Shown: positions 48,137 to 61,235, counted from the stretch's first letter. The stretch is DNA of 64,000 bases from Delphinapterus leucas (GCF_002288925.2 NW_022098002.1:3780430-3844429); one strand, 5' to 3'. Numbers and translations are program-made. Notes: a model not told the origin generated them from the sequence alone.

Positions 48137-49284
48137 ACACATGAAGATGCTGCCTTTTTGTCCTATTTATGTTGTTCGGCAGAGACAATTCATGATGAAA
48201 AGGGAGGATACTTGCTCAGGGTCTCGGGACTAGGACCGACGGGAGAGTTATAAAAGGTTGATTTCAGCTCCATTCAAAGAGCTTCCAGTGACGGAGGTTG
48301 TGTGTGACAGAGGGTTTAAGCAGACCCTGCTTAAAGAGACTGCGGTCCTGAGGACACTTGCCCCAAGGCTCCGCGGGCCATGGTGCTGACTGGTGGCTAA
48401 CCTTGGACACCCCCTCAGCCCCGGCAGCTGGCGCCTTGGCTGACAAAGGGAATGGAAGAGATGAGTGGGTGGATCTGGGGCGGTGGTCCCTTCGGCCTTC
48501 CCTAGGGGCAGGCTGGGGCTGGCGGCCCACCGTGTTGCCGAGCCACGGGACACGGCGAGGAGACGACACGGAGGATGCTGACTGGGCAGGCTTGCTGGAC
48601 GGGATGGTGACGCAGCTTGTCTTCAAAATGGAAAGAATTTCTTAGAGGCTTAGTACTCACACGCACCTGAGAGACTTGAGATGAGAAAGTCAAGGAGACA
48701 GAGAGGCGTGCGTGTGTTTGGATGGAGCGGGTTCTTTCTACTCGATGATAAGGCTGTAAGCTCTGTGTTTCTATTGTATCCATTTTGCCTGCGCATTAGG
48801 GCGTCTGAGCCGGAAACACAGCGCAGGGCAGGCATCTTAGTGACCTGGGAAAGAGAAAAGTACATTACAGACGCTTCCTGGAAACATAAGGGGCTGAAAT
48901 GCATTTCGCCATTTGGAAAGAGAATGGAAATTGTGCTTCTTTCTTTTAGCTATTTCCTTTGAGGTTTAACTATATTGTATTGCCTTTGTAATGCTTTCAC
49001 AAAACAGACCCTGGCAGAACTCAAATGAGTAAATGACAAGCTAGTCACAAGCCAGCTACCAGGTGACATCTTAGCCTCCTGTTTTCTTTCTGTGGCAGTT
49101 CCAGTCTTCTGAGTGGAAGGAGTTGGTGATATGGCAAAGTGTCAGGGGGGTTTGGGGAGGAGATGGCTGGAACTGTGGAAGCGTTGGCACTGAAGAAGCC
49201 CAGAGTGGGGCAGTGCATCTGGCCCCGCGGTAGGAGGGGGGCATTCATAGCCACAGAAGGCCTGGGGTGCTGTACTTGAAAAGA
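48137..49284. other. Unique intron sequence
   Basis: Nothing recognised. Confidence 0.35.
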
Positions 49285-49400
49285 CTTGTGTTTATTGATT
49301 CACTGAGCCGAACTGACCCGCAAATACTGGGTACCTCCTGTGTGCAGTGCTCTGTAATAGGAATGATGCACCATACAAAGAAGAGTCTAATAATTCCCTC
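49285..49400 (-). repeat. L2-like 3' end fragment
   Basis: 'GTTTATTGATTCACTGAGCCGAACTGACCCGCAAATACTGGGTACCTCCTGTGTGCAGTGCTCTG' resembles the reversed L2 3' end. Confidence 0.5.
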
Positions 49401-49454
49401 AGCTAACATTTGTTTCTTACTGAAAAGGAACATAGCTAAGAGCCACCAATTTTT

Positions 49455-50042
49455 TTCCAGTTCTCTTGAGAAATAATTGACCTCCATCACTGTCTAAGTT
49501 CAAGGAGTACAGCATGATGGTTTGATTTACATATATTGTGAAATGATGACCTCAGTAGGTTCAGCTAACCTCCATCTTCTCATATAGATACAGTAAAAAG
49601 AAGAGAAAGAAGAAAAAAATAAAGGGACAAAATGTTCTCCTTGTGATGAGAACTCTTAGGATCTAATCTCTCAACAACTTCCTTATGTGTCATAGAGCAG
49701 CGTTAGCTATAGTCATCATGTTGTACGTTACATCCCTAGTACTCATTTATCCTGTAACTGGAAATTTGTACCTTTTGACCACCTTCCTCCACTTTCCCTC
49801 CCCCACCCCTCACCTGTCATAACCACAAGTCTGATCTCTTTTTCTATGAGTTCGTCTTATTTGTTTGTTTGTTTGGGGGGATTTTTTTGTTTTTGTTCTT
49901 AAATTCACATATGAATTAGATCATACAGCGTTTGTCTTTCACTGTCTTACTTACTTCACTGAGCATAATGCCTTCAGGGTCCATCCATGTTGTCGCAAAT
50001 GGCAGGATTTCCTCATTTTTTTATGGCTCAGTAGTGTGTCGT

Positions 50043-50081
<39 letters not shown>

Positions 50082-50663
50082 CCATATACGTACAGCAACT
50101 ACTTGTTTATCCATTCATCCATCCATCATCAATCAGTGGACATTTAAGTTATTTCCATGTCTTGACTGTTATAAATAATGCTGCAGTGAACATGGAAGTG
50201 CAGATATCTTTTCAAGTGTTTTCGTTGCTTTTGGATATATTCCCAGAATTGGAATTGCTTGATCATATGTTAGTTCTAATTTTAATTTTTTGAGGATACT
50301 GTTTTCCACAGTGGCCATACCAGTTTATATTCCCATCCACAGTGCACAAGGGTCCCTTTTCTCCACATCCATGCCAGCATTTGTTCTCTGTTGTCTTTTT
50401 GTTGATGGCCATTCTCATAGGTGTAAGGTGATATTTCATTGTGATATTAATTTGCATTTACTTAATGACTAGTGATGTTGAACAACTTTTCATGTACCTC
50501 TTGGCTTTTCTTATATCTTCTTTGGAGAAATGTCTATTCAGATCCTTTGTCCTTTTCTCAATTGGGGTATTTGGGTTTTTGCTATTGAATTGCATAAATT
50601 CTTTATATGTTTTGGATATTAACCCCTTATCAGATACACGGTTTGCAAATATTGTTGTTTGTT
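49455..50663 (-). mobile_element. L1M element, 5'-truncated, 1.2 kb
   Basis: Minus-strand old L1: reversed 3' UTR (49455-49850, with 'GATGAGAACTCTTAGGATCTAATCTC' and 'ATAGTCATCATGTTGTACGTTACATCCC'), then reversed ORF2 end ('TCACTGAGCATAATGCCTTCAGGGTCCATCCATG' near 49957-49990, 'AACCCCTTATCAGATACACGG' near 50620-50641). Frames are broken. It carries an (AC)n microsatellite (50045-50079). Confidence 0.9.
50045..50079. repeat. (AC)n microsatellite
   Basis: About 17 CA units inside the L1M, at a position where old L1 copies often carry an expanded simple repeat. Confidence 0.95.
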
Positions 50664-52044
50664 ATACGGAGCGAGGCACGTTAACGTGCTCAGTTAACAG
50701 CGACTGGTTAAGAGGCCACTGCAGGTCCCAGGATGTAGGCTGAGGTAGAGGAGGCACCCTCTGGATGCCCTTGGTGTGACCCTTCCGCACGTGAGGGCAG
50801 CCAGCCTGATTGTGCAAGAACAGTATTGAGTTCTGTCCTATATGGTGCCAGGAGTTCCAGGACACTTACCAGTTGAAAGGGGAGAGAGAAGTTTCATCAA
50901 TATCTAGTGCACAGTGCAGATTTGCCATTTCCCAGGCGCATGCAATGCTAGACACTGGAGATGCAAAGATAGACAAAGAAACAAAATAATTAAAATGTGA
51001 TTAAGAACATGTCCAACAAAATCAAATTTGGGGGAGAAAAAAGAAGTATCATTTGACATTACAGATAGCTCCTCAAAAAAAAAACCTACCAATACCCATT
51101 GTGGAGCCAGTAGCTGAATCCATAGACTTATAGAAAATCTCAGAGCCAGATGAGCTCGTAGAACGATCTCTCCAAGTCTGCTGTTTCACAGAAGGGGGAG
51201 CAGAGACCCAGGGAGCAGAGGTGAAGAGGCAGGCTATGCTGGTTTACATTTCTCTCTGGCTGCACGCCAGAAAGTGGGCAAAGGCACATGGACTTTCCTG
51301 GGTTGGTGAAGGCTCATGCTTTCTCATCTTAAAATGTTTTTGGCTGCCGGTGACCAACGCTTAGAGCCAGAGAAGCACTTCTGGCATTGACGTAGAATCA
51401 CACCTGTGCTGTGTGAGCTTCTGGAGCTGCTGAGCTTTTCACAACCCACCTATCCCCTCCCCGCCGCTTTATTGTTTATGGCCACCTTCTTTTAATGCCC
51501 ATCATCAGCGTTTCTGCTCAGCTCTGCTCTTTCAGCAGTCTCTGTGCACTGACAATAAGTCTGAAAAGATGCGAGTTTTTTAAAGTTGGCCTTTCCCCTC
51601 AAGGGATGAGATAGGGTTTAGTAGCTTCAGTTATGTTGAATTTTACTTATGAATGGTGATGACTCACATATAATATGAGTTTTATTTTCTGTTTTATATG
51701 TATTTTATATGCAGCCGCATAGGCAAATATTTAATTTATTTTCAGTCTTGTACTGTTGGACAGCAACCACTAACGTCCAGGATATTATACGGATTCAGGC
51801 GTGGGTCTGCCTTTGAGGAAGCTTGGTAGATGCTGGGCACACAGTTAGGATTACCCAGATGCCACCATGACACTGAAACAGCTGGTCGACTGGTCGTTTC
51901 AGCCAATCAGAGAAACCAGTGGGAAAAGAATCCCTAAAACTTATTTAAATAAATGAATTGGTTTTTACTGCTTGATTCAGGCAAAACATTTACTCTGTTA
52001 TTTTTTTATGTAGAAACAGCTGAAACAGAACTGTACGGCTTTGA
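50664..52044. other. Unique intron sequence
   Basis: 51120-51240 resembles an old unnamed repeat (GAGCCAGATGAGCTCGTAGAACGATCTCTCC..). Otherwise unrecognised. Confidence 0.35.
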
Positions 52045-52235
52045 AGCCAAATTCCAGTTTGAATTCTGGCTCTACCGCTCGGTGCTGTGTACCTTGAGCA
52101 AGTTACTTAACTTCTCTGGGGCCCAGTGTTTTCACTTGTAAAAATGGGGATGGTAATACTTATTGCATGGTGTTTTCAAGAGGGTTGTATTTTAATAATA
52201 AATATAAGGTACTTAGCGCAGTTGCTGAAAAATCA
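52045..52235 (+). repeat. MIR SINE, near full length
   Basis: 'GTTTGAATTCTGGCTCTACCGCTCGG', 'ACCTTGAGCAAGTTACTTAACTTCTCTGGGGCCCAGTGTTTTCAC', 'TAAAAATGGGGATGGTAATAC' in MIR order. Confidence 0.92.
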
Positions 52236-55200
52236 AATGTTAATTCCCCTCCTCCTAAGAGAGCGTGATCTCGGATGGATAGATGGCAGTCACCCCAGAG
52301 GTCTGTATTCGATGTCCATCCACGGTGCTTGCTGTAAGATGAGCCCTGTACGATGGGAAGGTTGCTGGGGACCTGGTCCACTGTATCACCCAGAGACCCT
52401 CTAGAAAACCTTTGTGAGAATTGTCTTAAGAAGTAACTACCAAGAGAAACTCAGTTCCCCTCGAGGTGCAGGTGAATTTAATCTCATGGATTTTGTACGT
52501 CACAGAGCCCGACTTGAAGCTCAGCTGATTCCCTGCAGAGGCCTTCAGGCTGGCGATTTGCATCGCCCTGGTGCCCGATCTCAAAGTCCTGCTCGTGTGA
52601 ATAGTTTCCCTCCCCATGTTCTGTTAGGAGAGAGGCTTGGATGTGGTTAGATGGTATTGATATCTCAGCCACAACTCGAATCCTCCCCCGTGGGTCACTC
52701 CTGCCTATCCCAGCTCCTGGGGCCACGCCAGGCGGGACACGTAGCAGAGGGGCTGCCAGGGTGGCACCTGGCTGAGCAGAGTACCCAGCCCTGCCGTGTG
52801 GGGCAGTGGAGGGGAGAGGGGCTGCTACCCTCAGATCCCTTCATGCCCGCTTCCTTGGTTCATGCAAAGGGGACGGGGAAGGAGTGCACAGACAGAAGTG
52901 AGTCTGGCTTGAGAAGTGTGTCGATAACATCCCACCCCTCACATTGATTCTTTAGTTTTATTCACATTCCAACGTTACTTTATTGTGTACTTTTTTTCGT
53001 AAGCCTCTTTAAACCCTTTGTAGAATGAGGCAAGATGTAAAACCACGAAGCTTCAGAGATCCTGTATCCAAGTTAACTGTAGTGTGTTACTGATATGGGC
53101 ACCCACCCGCGGGGGAGGATGCCCTGAGCACGTGTGTTCAAAGGGCCTTCATGGCCGGGCAGCCGTAGGTGGCCGAGTCATTAGGCGTGTCCCCTCGAAT
53201 CACATAGACCAGTGCTGACCTATGGCTTTGTATTTGAAGGCACACCCCTCACTACCAGTGCAGATACCCGATGCAGGAAATCATTTGCTCCTGGGCTGTT
53301 TCCTGTGCCGTGTCGAGAGAGCAGAGACCGTGTCTGATGTTCTTCGTACCTGTGCTGTACGGCTGGGCCCACAGCTGACGCGGCGTAAATGCATAGCGCG
53401 TGAGGGGCCAGATGAGGATGTTTTAACTGGGGAGCTTATTCAGAATAATGAAATGTAGAATACCAGAATATATGAACAGCATTTTGGACAAATTGTTATT
53501 CCTTGTAGATACTTTTAGGAGCACAAACTCTTCCCCTCACCAAATGCTGAGTGAGCTCCTGCTTTAATGGATAAACTTGGTTTCTGATCGGCGTGCCCGG
53601 CACCGAAGCCCAATTACATTTCTAAAAGCACACTTTTCAGGTGTTTCCGTGCAGCTTGTTCTCTGAGAAAGTTTGCTGTCTGATGTGCGTTGTTTAGGAT
53701 TTACGCTATACAGCAGGCCCTGTCCTGACAGTGTAAAGTTCGACCGGGACCCTCCGCAATGATTACTAATTCTTAATGAAGACCGAAATCGGGTGACTTC
53801 ACTGAATTTGTATGTGCCTAAAACATTTTTATTTTTCCTGGTCTTGTTGTGCCCACTCAGGACTATACACTCTGCCGTCCATGCCTGACTGTATAAGACG
53901 TCTGAACGTTCACCCACTGGAATAAATACCGAGTGTCAGTGAGCTCATTATGCTAAATCCTGAGGTAATTACTTTCTGCCTTAGTTGGGGACTTAAGGCA
54001 GCAGAAGCTAAAATTATTCCGTCTCGAGACAAACCCTGAGGTGGCTGTTAGAGTTAAATATAATTCATTTGCAGCATGTCTATTATAGTTACATTTAACT
54101 AATTTGGGCCTGTTGCTGGCCAGCAGCTGAGGAGGAAGAAGTTTCTGCGTCCCTGAGCTCCGCAGGAAGAAAATCGAGACTCCAGGATGGAGCTTCCAGA
54201 GCTTGACGGAAGAGCTACTCCCACTCCGTCCCTGCTCTTCCTGTCCCCGGAGCTGGACGCGCTCGTGGCTGAGAGTCTTTGGCGAAGGAGCGATTCCGGC
54301 CGTGGGTTCACGTGGGGTGGCACAAGGATGGCAGCTCTGCCCAGGGGTTCCGTCCAGTTTTGGTTTGGGTTCAGAGCTTCCCCAGTTGCAGAAAGAACCC
54401 CCACGTCCAGGGTCACCATGAGACGGTCTTCTCTGCAGGTTGTTAAGCCCCTCCTTTCATGCCCCCCCTCACAGTCACAGGGCCAACTTGGGGGTGGTTT
54501 CTTCCCAGGCCTTCCAGCCTGGAAGAGGGCGTGCTCTGGAAAACAGTGTAAAAGAAGGGCTTCTTCAAAGAGCCTCACGTGTGTTTACAGCGGATGGTCT
54601 GACCGTTTGAGGATGTTCCGTTGGGTGCATGCTGTCAGGAGCAGAGTTGGCCCCGGGGGAGGTCCCCCGGCCTGACAGCTCCTCCAGCAGTGACGCTGAG
54701 GGGACCCTCGGGGCAGAAGCCACTCCAGGGTTGAGCGGGGTACTGGGGCGCCGTCAGCCTGTGTCCAGGAACAAGAGTCAAGAATCACTGTAGTTGGCCA
54801 GACACCTGCGGACAGGGACTACGCCAGGAGAGGGCACAGAATTCTGACCATCACGAGGAAAACACTGTCCTGCTTTTCCACGGAAATATCACGTGTCTAC
54901 GCCGGACACACGTGTGCTGTTCTAATGGCTCCCGGGCAGGAGCGCTTGGAAGAAGTCAGGGAAGTGTGAGTGGGTGGACGGTGCGGGGGTCCCGGGGCTA
55001 CGGCACACCGAGAGGCAGCAGCGCTCCTGCAGCGGAGGGACGAGAGGAAGCAGACAGCGTCGAGGTCCGTGGGGTTGGACACAGGTTCGCTGAGGCCAGG
55101 ACGGTTTCCTTCACCAAACCCAGGTGTGCAGCCAGCAGGGCAGGCACGCCCACCGTGCCCAGCCGTCCACCCTGGGCACATCCCGGCCCTTCAGTCCCGG

Positions 55201-56080
55201 GGACTCGGCTTACAAAGGCCCAGCGTCTGACCCTCAAGCTAGTGTTCTTTCCTCTGCACCACAGTTGCTTCCCTTGGGCCCAGGCTCTTCTGAAAACTCC
55301 CCTTTTCCATTTTAATCAAACAAATTTTCACCATGGCAGTGGTTTGTGAATTTAATGAGCGAGCTGTGACACAAAAAGTAAACTGTATAGGTTACATAAT
55401 TTCAGGGCCAGGTTGACTTTTCCAGAATTTTGTGTCAAAGTGGAGATTTAGTTTAGGCTGTTAAAATTCAGGAAAAGATAATAAAGCCTTTCTCTGTCTC
55501 CATCCTCCCCCTGCTCCCCCACCCCCCACCACCCCCGCCTTAAAAATAGCATCTGAAGTCTCATTGTAGCTGAGTCACTGCTTGGTGTGATCAGGGCTAG
55601 GCTGCAACTGGACCTGTCAGAATGAGGCCAGAGTGATTCCTGATGGAAGCTAAGTTTGGTTGCCACTGACAGCAGGTTCCTCTCTGTTCTTTTCCTGGAG
55701 TTTGGCCACACCATATTTTGCCTTTGGAGTAGAAACACCTCTTCAGAGAATTAGTAATGGGATGAGATGGGCCCTCCTGCCATGACACACAGAACTCCCA
55801 ACCATGTATTAGGGGGAAGTATGTGTAATTAGCATAACTGAAGACCTGCGGAGAATATAGCTGTACAGGCAATGTATCTCATCCACCACCACAGCTTGAT
55901 ACCAACCCAGTCTACCAGCCGAGTGCCCCAGCAGCTTTTGTGAGCCCCAGACTGTGCATCCCACCGAGGAGAGACAAAAGATTGAATAGATGTGGTCCCT
56001 ACCCTAAAGGAACTTGGGGAGACATAAACCAGTGAAAGCAGCAGCCTGCACTTCCCATGCCAACTCGAATCACGTGTCTG
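52236..56080. other. Long stretch with little recognised
   Basis: 54100-55250 is GC-rich with scattered CpG, without clear promoter or exon signals. A weak L2-like patch may lie near 53310-53360. The frames (up to 162 codons) have no recognisable domain. Confidence 0.4.
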
Positions 56081-56084
56081 TTTC

Positions 56085-56180
56085 CCGCCAGCTTCCTGGA
56101 GAGCAGGAGCCGCGTCTTGTGCTCACGCACACGCCTGGCATGTATTTGAGGGGTCGGTGAGTTCGTGGAACTGAAGTGAG
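56085..56180 (+). repeat. L2-like 3' end fragment
   Basis: 'CTTCCTGGAGAGCAGGAGCCGCGTCTTGTGCTCACG..CCTGGCATGTATTTGAG' resembles the L2 3' end; tentative. Confidence 0.45.
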
Positions 56181-58066
56181 CTGGCACTGCAGCACCTGCT
56201 CACCCCCTTCTGCCATCAGAACTCGGTCCCCACACCATTCCTTCCTGCCTTCCTGGGGCACACGTTTGGGCCAGGCCACCCTGGTGCAAGTGTCTGGGGA
56301 ATGCAGAGGAGATCTGTCTGTATCAGCAAGCGTACAGTTACTATGGCTTTGTTCTCAGAGTGGGACTTGGGCAGTAAGGAACTCTCTGCTCCGGGCATTT
56401 GTGCAGAATTTGACTAAACTTACATCAGCTGGACTTCTGCCAGCTCTTTGGAAGTGAGGTTCAGAGATGAGAAGCACGGGTACTTTCCAGGAAACAAAAC
56501 TGCTTCACTGCAATGCTGATGGTGCTTCTCAATAAACTCATATTTATGGGAGACGTAGAGCAGAGCTTCTTAATTAGGGTGCCTTAGTATACAGATGTGC
56601 ACACAGATATAGGTGTGCCGACATGAGCTCTTTGGACATCTAGATATGTCTGGAGTATGGGATGGATTTTATATATGGATGCGGATGTAGATATCTAGCC
56701 TATATAATGTACGTATACATATACGTTCCAGAAGAGTACAAGGATATGCAACAAGATGGTAACTGTGCTTCTCTGGATGGTAGGATTATGGCAGCATTTG
56801 ACTTTTTTTTACTTATTTATCTATTTTCATTTAAAAATCATTTATATGTATTAATCATGTAATTAAGTCAACCAAATACTAAGCAAAATGTTGAATTTAG
56901 ACTTACCAAGGTTTAGTGGTCCAGCCAAAGATTTACGGGTATGTTATATTCCAGCACTGACTTGGAAACCATTTGTCCTGAAGATATGTCCTTTTTTGTT
57001 GTTGTTGTTAGTTTAAAGATGACTATTTTCAGGCAGTGAATCCTCTTCCAAAAAAAAAAAAAAAGAAGAAGAAAGAAAAGAAAAAAAATAGGAAAGCAGA
57101 GGTCACAAATCAGAGAAATTGTTCAATGTTGATAGATTTTATTTTCTTTGCATCTAAAACTAATATTGGTAACAGCCCAAATTTTCCCCATTTGTGGAAC
57201 ATCCTTAACCTCCTATTAAGGATGTGTTGGATAGAAATATTAAGAGAAAAACCTGTTGGTCAGATGTTAGTTCTAAATGGCCAGACCACAGAGGACACTG
57301 ACAGTTGACCCTGGAGGGTATAGACACACGCTAAAGCAGTAGACTGCAAGTTGGGAAATCTTTTTTCCATTCTCATCCTCCACTCACCCAGCAGCCATAG
57401 ACAAGGAATAATGATTTGACAGTTGCATTTTATGGCATGCTACATTTATAAAACATTTATGGTCATCCAAGTTAGTTTTCTTCACAAGACTTCTGTGAAT
57501 GCCTCACTTCTTTTTACCTAGTCTCAGATTCCTAACCGGGGGTTAGAGGGCACGATATGTACTTTTTTCTCAAATTGGAATGCCTTTAACTTAAATGAGA
57601 TCGATATCCTTAGGATCTTCTGGGAGAAGTACTATTTTCTCCAGTTTCCAACATTATAAAATACTTCCATATTTGGAACTGTGGCATTTTATACTCAGAG
57701 GGATTCTTTAAAAGAGATTGTCTGGTTCAGTTTCTTCATTATTCAAAAGAAAAAGTTGAGACCAACACAGTCAAAGGGAAATGCCCAAAGCCCCAAGAAG
57801 TAGTTGGCAGCAGGGCTACAGCCAGGGCCCAGTTCTCTTTTTACTACTTCTAATATGTGCTACTTTTTACCTAAGATTTCCAACTGTTATGGGGAACTAA
57901 AGCAGTGTTTTCTAACTTGCAATTTTTAGGGGAAAAGAAATGAAAAACGCAGTGTCTGGTACCATGTAGGTGGTCAATCAATATTTGATGAAGACGGTGT
58001 TTAGTAAACTTGCATATATTGACCCGCTGAGTCAATAAAAAACATAGCACATCTGCATATACACAC
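56181..58066. other. Mostly unique intron sequence
   Basis: A-rich simple sequence at 57050-57095. Nothing else recognised. Confidence 0.35.
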
Positions 58067-58105
58067 GTAGGTAGGTAGGTGGATGGATGGATGGATGGAT
58101 GGATA
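58067..58105. repeat. (GGTA)n(GGAT)n microsatellite
   Basis: Three to four GTAG units followed by about six GGAT units. Confidence 0.95.
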
Positions 58106-58540
58106 ACAGATTGATGATAGGTACTAGGTAGCAAGTAGCACCAGCATGTGTGCTCTCTGTCTGCACAAGGATTTAGTTATCATGTGTCCCCAGTCTGCAT
58201 GGCTCTCTTCAAAGGAAGAAGCTCTGGAGGGGAGTGACAGAGAATTTTAGGAGACAGAGAAAATATACTCCTTTTCACTGAAAACCTAGCAGAAGTGCTT
58301 TTGGGTGAGAAAGCCATACACACTTGCGTGCAGGTATTTTGGTATCAGTGTAGTATTGTCTACAGTGACTCTTCGTTTAGTCATAAAATATGTTACCTGC
58401 CACTCCACAGGTGCCAAATGACGCCTGAGAGACCTGTTAAATGAGGCCGAATCGTAGAGCAAGCGTAGGAAGAACACTACCCCGTAATTATACAGTGTAT
58501 CTTCGCTTTGGGTTTGTGTTTCCATGTTCCTCCTGTTTTA

Positions 58541-58599
58541 CTGTGCAAGAGTAACTTAGAAAACCTTGAAAGAAGGTTTTCTAAGTTACTCTTGCACAG
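58541..58599. repeat. Perfect inverted repeat, 27-bp arms, 5-base spacer
   Basis: Left arm 58541-58567 and right arm 58573-58599 are exact reverse complements around GAAAG. The motif GAGTAACTT of the left arm reappears directly after the right arm (58599-58607). Neither arm resembles a repeat I know. Confidence 0.97.
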
Positions 58600-58607
58600 A
58601 GTAACTT

Positions 58608-59308
58608 CACTCAACAAAATAGAGTGAAGAGTTCAGAGGTAAATAAAGTAATGTGGACTAATTCATAAACACCCTACAGAAGGTACTTCGTTTTCATCGT
58701 GTCTTCCGGTGGTTAACGTGTCCAGCAGGAAGGTAAATTTCTCATTTCCTTTCCCATGTCACAGACTGTGTCTTCTTAATCACCTTTTCCCCGTATTCAA
58801 CAGCATCCTGGTCATAATCGTGGCATATGCTACATTGACACCGTGGCGAAATCATTCTTTTTCTCCCACCTAAGGGAAATTTCACTTCTTTATTGAATGA
58901 AGGAGGCATTTAAAGCATAAATTAAAATAAAGATAACAACTATTAAGTCTGGTTAGGCTCATACAGAAAAATAATAAAAGAACTGTCAAAACAGCCTGAC
59001 TCGAGTTTGCTACAAAAAAAGTTTAATTTAATGCACTGCATCTAAGCAGGCAAGAAGATTCGCCTCACGCTACTCAAAGGTGCCTGTCAGCTTTGGTGAT
59101 CAGGGAGACTCACTTGTATGGGGCATTAGATGAACAGAGGGTCTCTGTACGTGTCTATTATTGATGATTTATTTGATTTGATTCTTTTTTTTCCTCTCTT
59201 CCATTCTCATATTAAGCTCTTATACCTTCAATTGGATTTTGCATTCGTTAAGTACAAACAACAGCATACATATTAGACCGGATACATATTCAGAAATATG
59301 CATTCATA
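58608..59308. other. Unique intron sequence
   Basis: Nothing recognised. Confidence 0.35.
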
Positions 59309-59322
59309 TAATCTCCTTTTTA

Positions 59323-59687
59323 AAAAATTTATTTACTCATTTATTTATTTTTGGCTGCATTGGGTCTTCATTGCTGCGCGCGGGCTTTCTCTAGTTGCGG
59401 CGAGCAGGGGCTACTCTTCGTTGCGGTGCACGGGCTTCTCATTGCGGTGGCTTCTCTTGTTGCGGAGCATGGGCTCTAGGCGTGCGGGCTTCAGTAGTTG
59501 TGGCTCGTGGGCTCTAGAGCACAGGCTCAGTAGTTGTGGCTCACGGGCTCTAGAACGCAGGCTCAGTAGTTGTGGTGCACGAGCTTTGTGGCTCCGCGGC
59601 ATGTGGGGTCTTCCCAGACCAGGGATCGAACCCGTGTCCCCTGCATTGGTAGGTGGATTCTTAACCACTGCGCCACCAGGGAAGTCC
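59323..59687 (-). repeat. CHR SINE, long form with internal 36-bp tandem unit
   Basis: Minus-strand CHR-type SINE of about 365 bases: A-rich tail inverted at 59323-59352 (with TTTGGCTGCATTGGGTCTTC), body, inverted B box (GGATCGAACCCGTGTCCCC) and inverted head (CGCCACCAGGGAAGTCC). A 36-base unit is repeated at 59491-59526, 59527-59562 and partly from 59563. Flanks share TAATCTCC (59309 and 59688), a partly decayed target site duplication. Confidence 0.92.
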
Positions 59688-59703
59688 TAATCTCCCATTT
59701 TTA

Positions 59704-61120
59704 AACCATGAGACTAACAATATATTTTATTGTACATGCCTCTGGTGTCCTAGTCTGGGAGCTGCTTAAATTCTCAATAGCATCCTAAGAAGAGTATCGC
59801 AGAGAGCGGCGCTATAGCCACGAGGACATTTATAACGTCACATTAAGGTAGAGTGTAAGTCGTGTGCCTTGTAATAATAGATTAAATGATTGTAAATACG
59901 GTTTTATGTAGAAAAGGTTCAAAGCAGTTTAAAAATTTTTGTATGGCGCCATATTTTGAATGTGAAAGTCTCATTTTGTTTAATCCCAAACTTAATAGAC
60001 CTGAAGCTTCTGTGCTTTTATTGTATATTAGTAAGGAAAAATCCTTGTAGTCAATCCTAGATACATGCCCCATCTTCTTGCCTTGGTGATCACAACTCCA
60101 GGGTTCCCTCCCTCACTCTTGTATTGTCCCCTGATGTTTGCTGCTTCCTGAAGTCAATAGAGACAGACTTGAGCCACCTTGAGTGTTGTCTCAGTATTTA
60201 CCGAGTACAGAGAAAATCCCATTTAAGAAAACCGCAGAGTATGGCCATTCCTGGAACAACCAAGAGATGGTTATTACTATTGGAAAGAATCGTTTTGCCG
60301 TGCTTTACCTTAAGGGTGACCAAAATAGTGTTTTAAAAATCAATCTCAAATTCGGAGGCATTTGTATATTTAAAGTGCCCACATACCTAAGATTGTTCAT
60401 GATCAGTTTCCTGAACTGTTAATTCTTTTCATTAAAAATATTGGAAATGTATCTTTATAAAACTTTTATATAAATTTGTGAATCAAAACAAATTCTTTTT
60501 CAAGCCATGTGTCCTTTTTTCTTTTAAGTGGGCGTGGTATGACTGCTGAGAATCAAAGCAGACACAGTTAGAAAGGACCAGTCCATAAGAGAATCGAAAA
60601 GCAGGCAGCATTTGCGTTCAGCTTTTCTTCATCCCCTTCTCCTCGCTCCCTTTCAACAAGCTCGCTCTTCCCGCCTTACTCTGCTTTACCCCTTCGCACC
60701 TTAATGTCAGGTCAGAATTTGGCAATGAACCAACGTAATAAAATTCTGTTAGCCAGACTTCTCTTACAGCGGGGCATCTAGGATGCTCTGCTCCAAACAC
60801 TTTCTCGTCATCAGAGCCGTAGCACAAAGACATAGGAGCTGCCTTCAATAGCCCACCTGAGAGGGAAGAGGTCCTGCAGGTGCTGGGTACATCCCTGCTG
60901 GTGACAGTGGCCTTGGCGAGCTGCTCTGGGACATGAACCTGGCTTCTGTGAGCAGGACGGTGAGGACTGAGCACCCACCGCAGGCAAAGCCCAGTGAGGG
61001 ACTGTTGCCGAAGCCGAATTCTTTTCCTGTCACCTGCGTGATTGTGCAACTGTGCGCACGTTTCCAGCGCGTCTAGTTTTGCCTTGCACTGGTTTGAAAT
61101 GATTGTTTGCAAGTCTTATT
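59704..61120. other. Unique intron sequence
   Basis: Nothing recognised. AT-rich to 60530. Confidence 0.35.
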
Positions 61121-61124
61121 TCGC

Positions 61125-61235
61125 CCACCTGATTGTGAAATTCCCAGGGGCAGGATTGTATCTCACGCCTGGCACATAGCGGGCACACAGTACCTGGGTG
61201 CAGAGTGAGTGAGTGGATCATCCTGTCAGCCAATC
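61125..61235 (+). repeat. L2 LINE 3' end fragment
   Basis: 'CCAGGGGCAGGATTGTATCTCACGCCTGGCACATAGCGGGCACACAGTACCTGGGTGCAGAGTGAGTGAGTGG' follows the L2 3' end. Confidence 0.65.

Noticed and set aside
47678..48233. Two overlapping ORFs (154 codons minus, 169 codons plus) as repeat-protein genes
   Set aside because: Both arise from the 39-bp minisatellite; both strands are open, the composition is that of the repeat, and no splice or start context supports them.
50676..50689. 14-bp perfect palindrome GCACGTTAACGTGC
   Set aside because: Short palindromes are expected by chance in 64 kb; nothing nearby gives it a role.
54187..54675. 162-codon + strand ORF and 159-codon minus ORF in GC-rich DNA
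   Set aside because: Overlap each other on opposite strands and show no recognisable motif; no splice-site pattern.
58541..58599. MicroRNA gene as a firm call
   Set aside because: The stem is perfect and the loop only 5 bases, unlike typical precursors with bulges and larger loops; better described as an inverted repeat.
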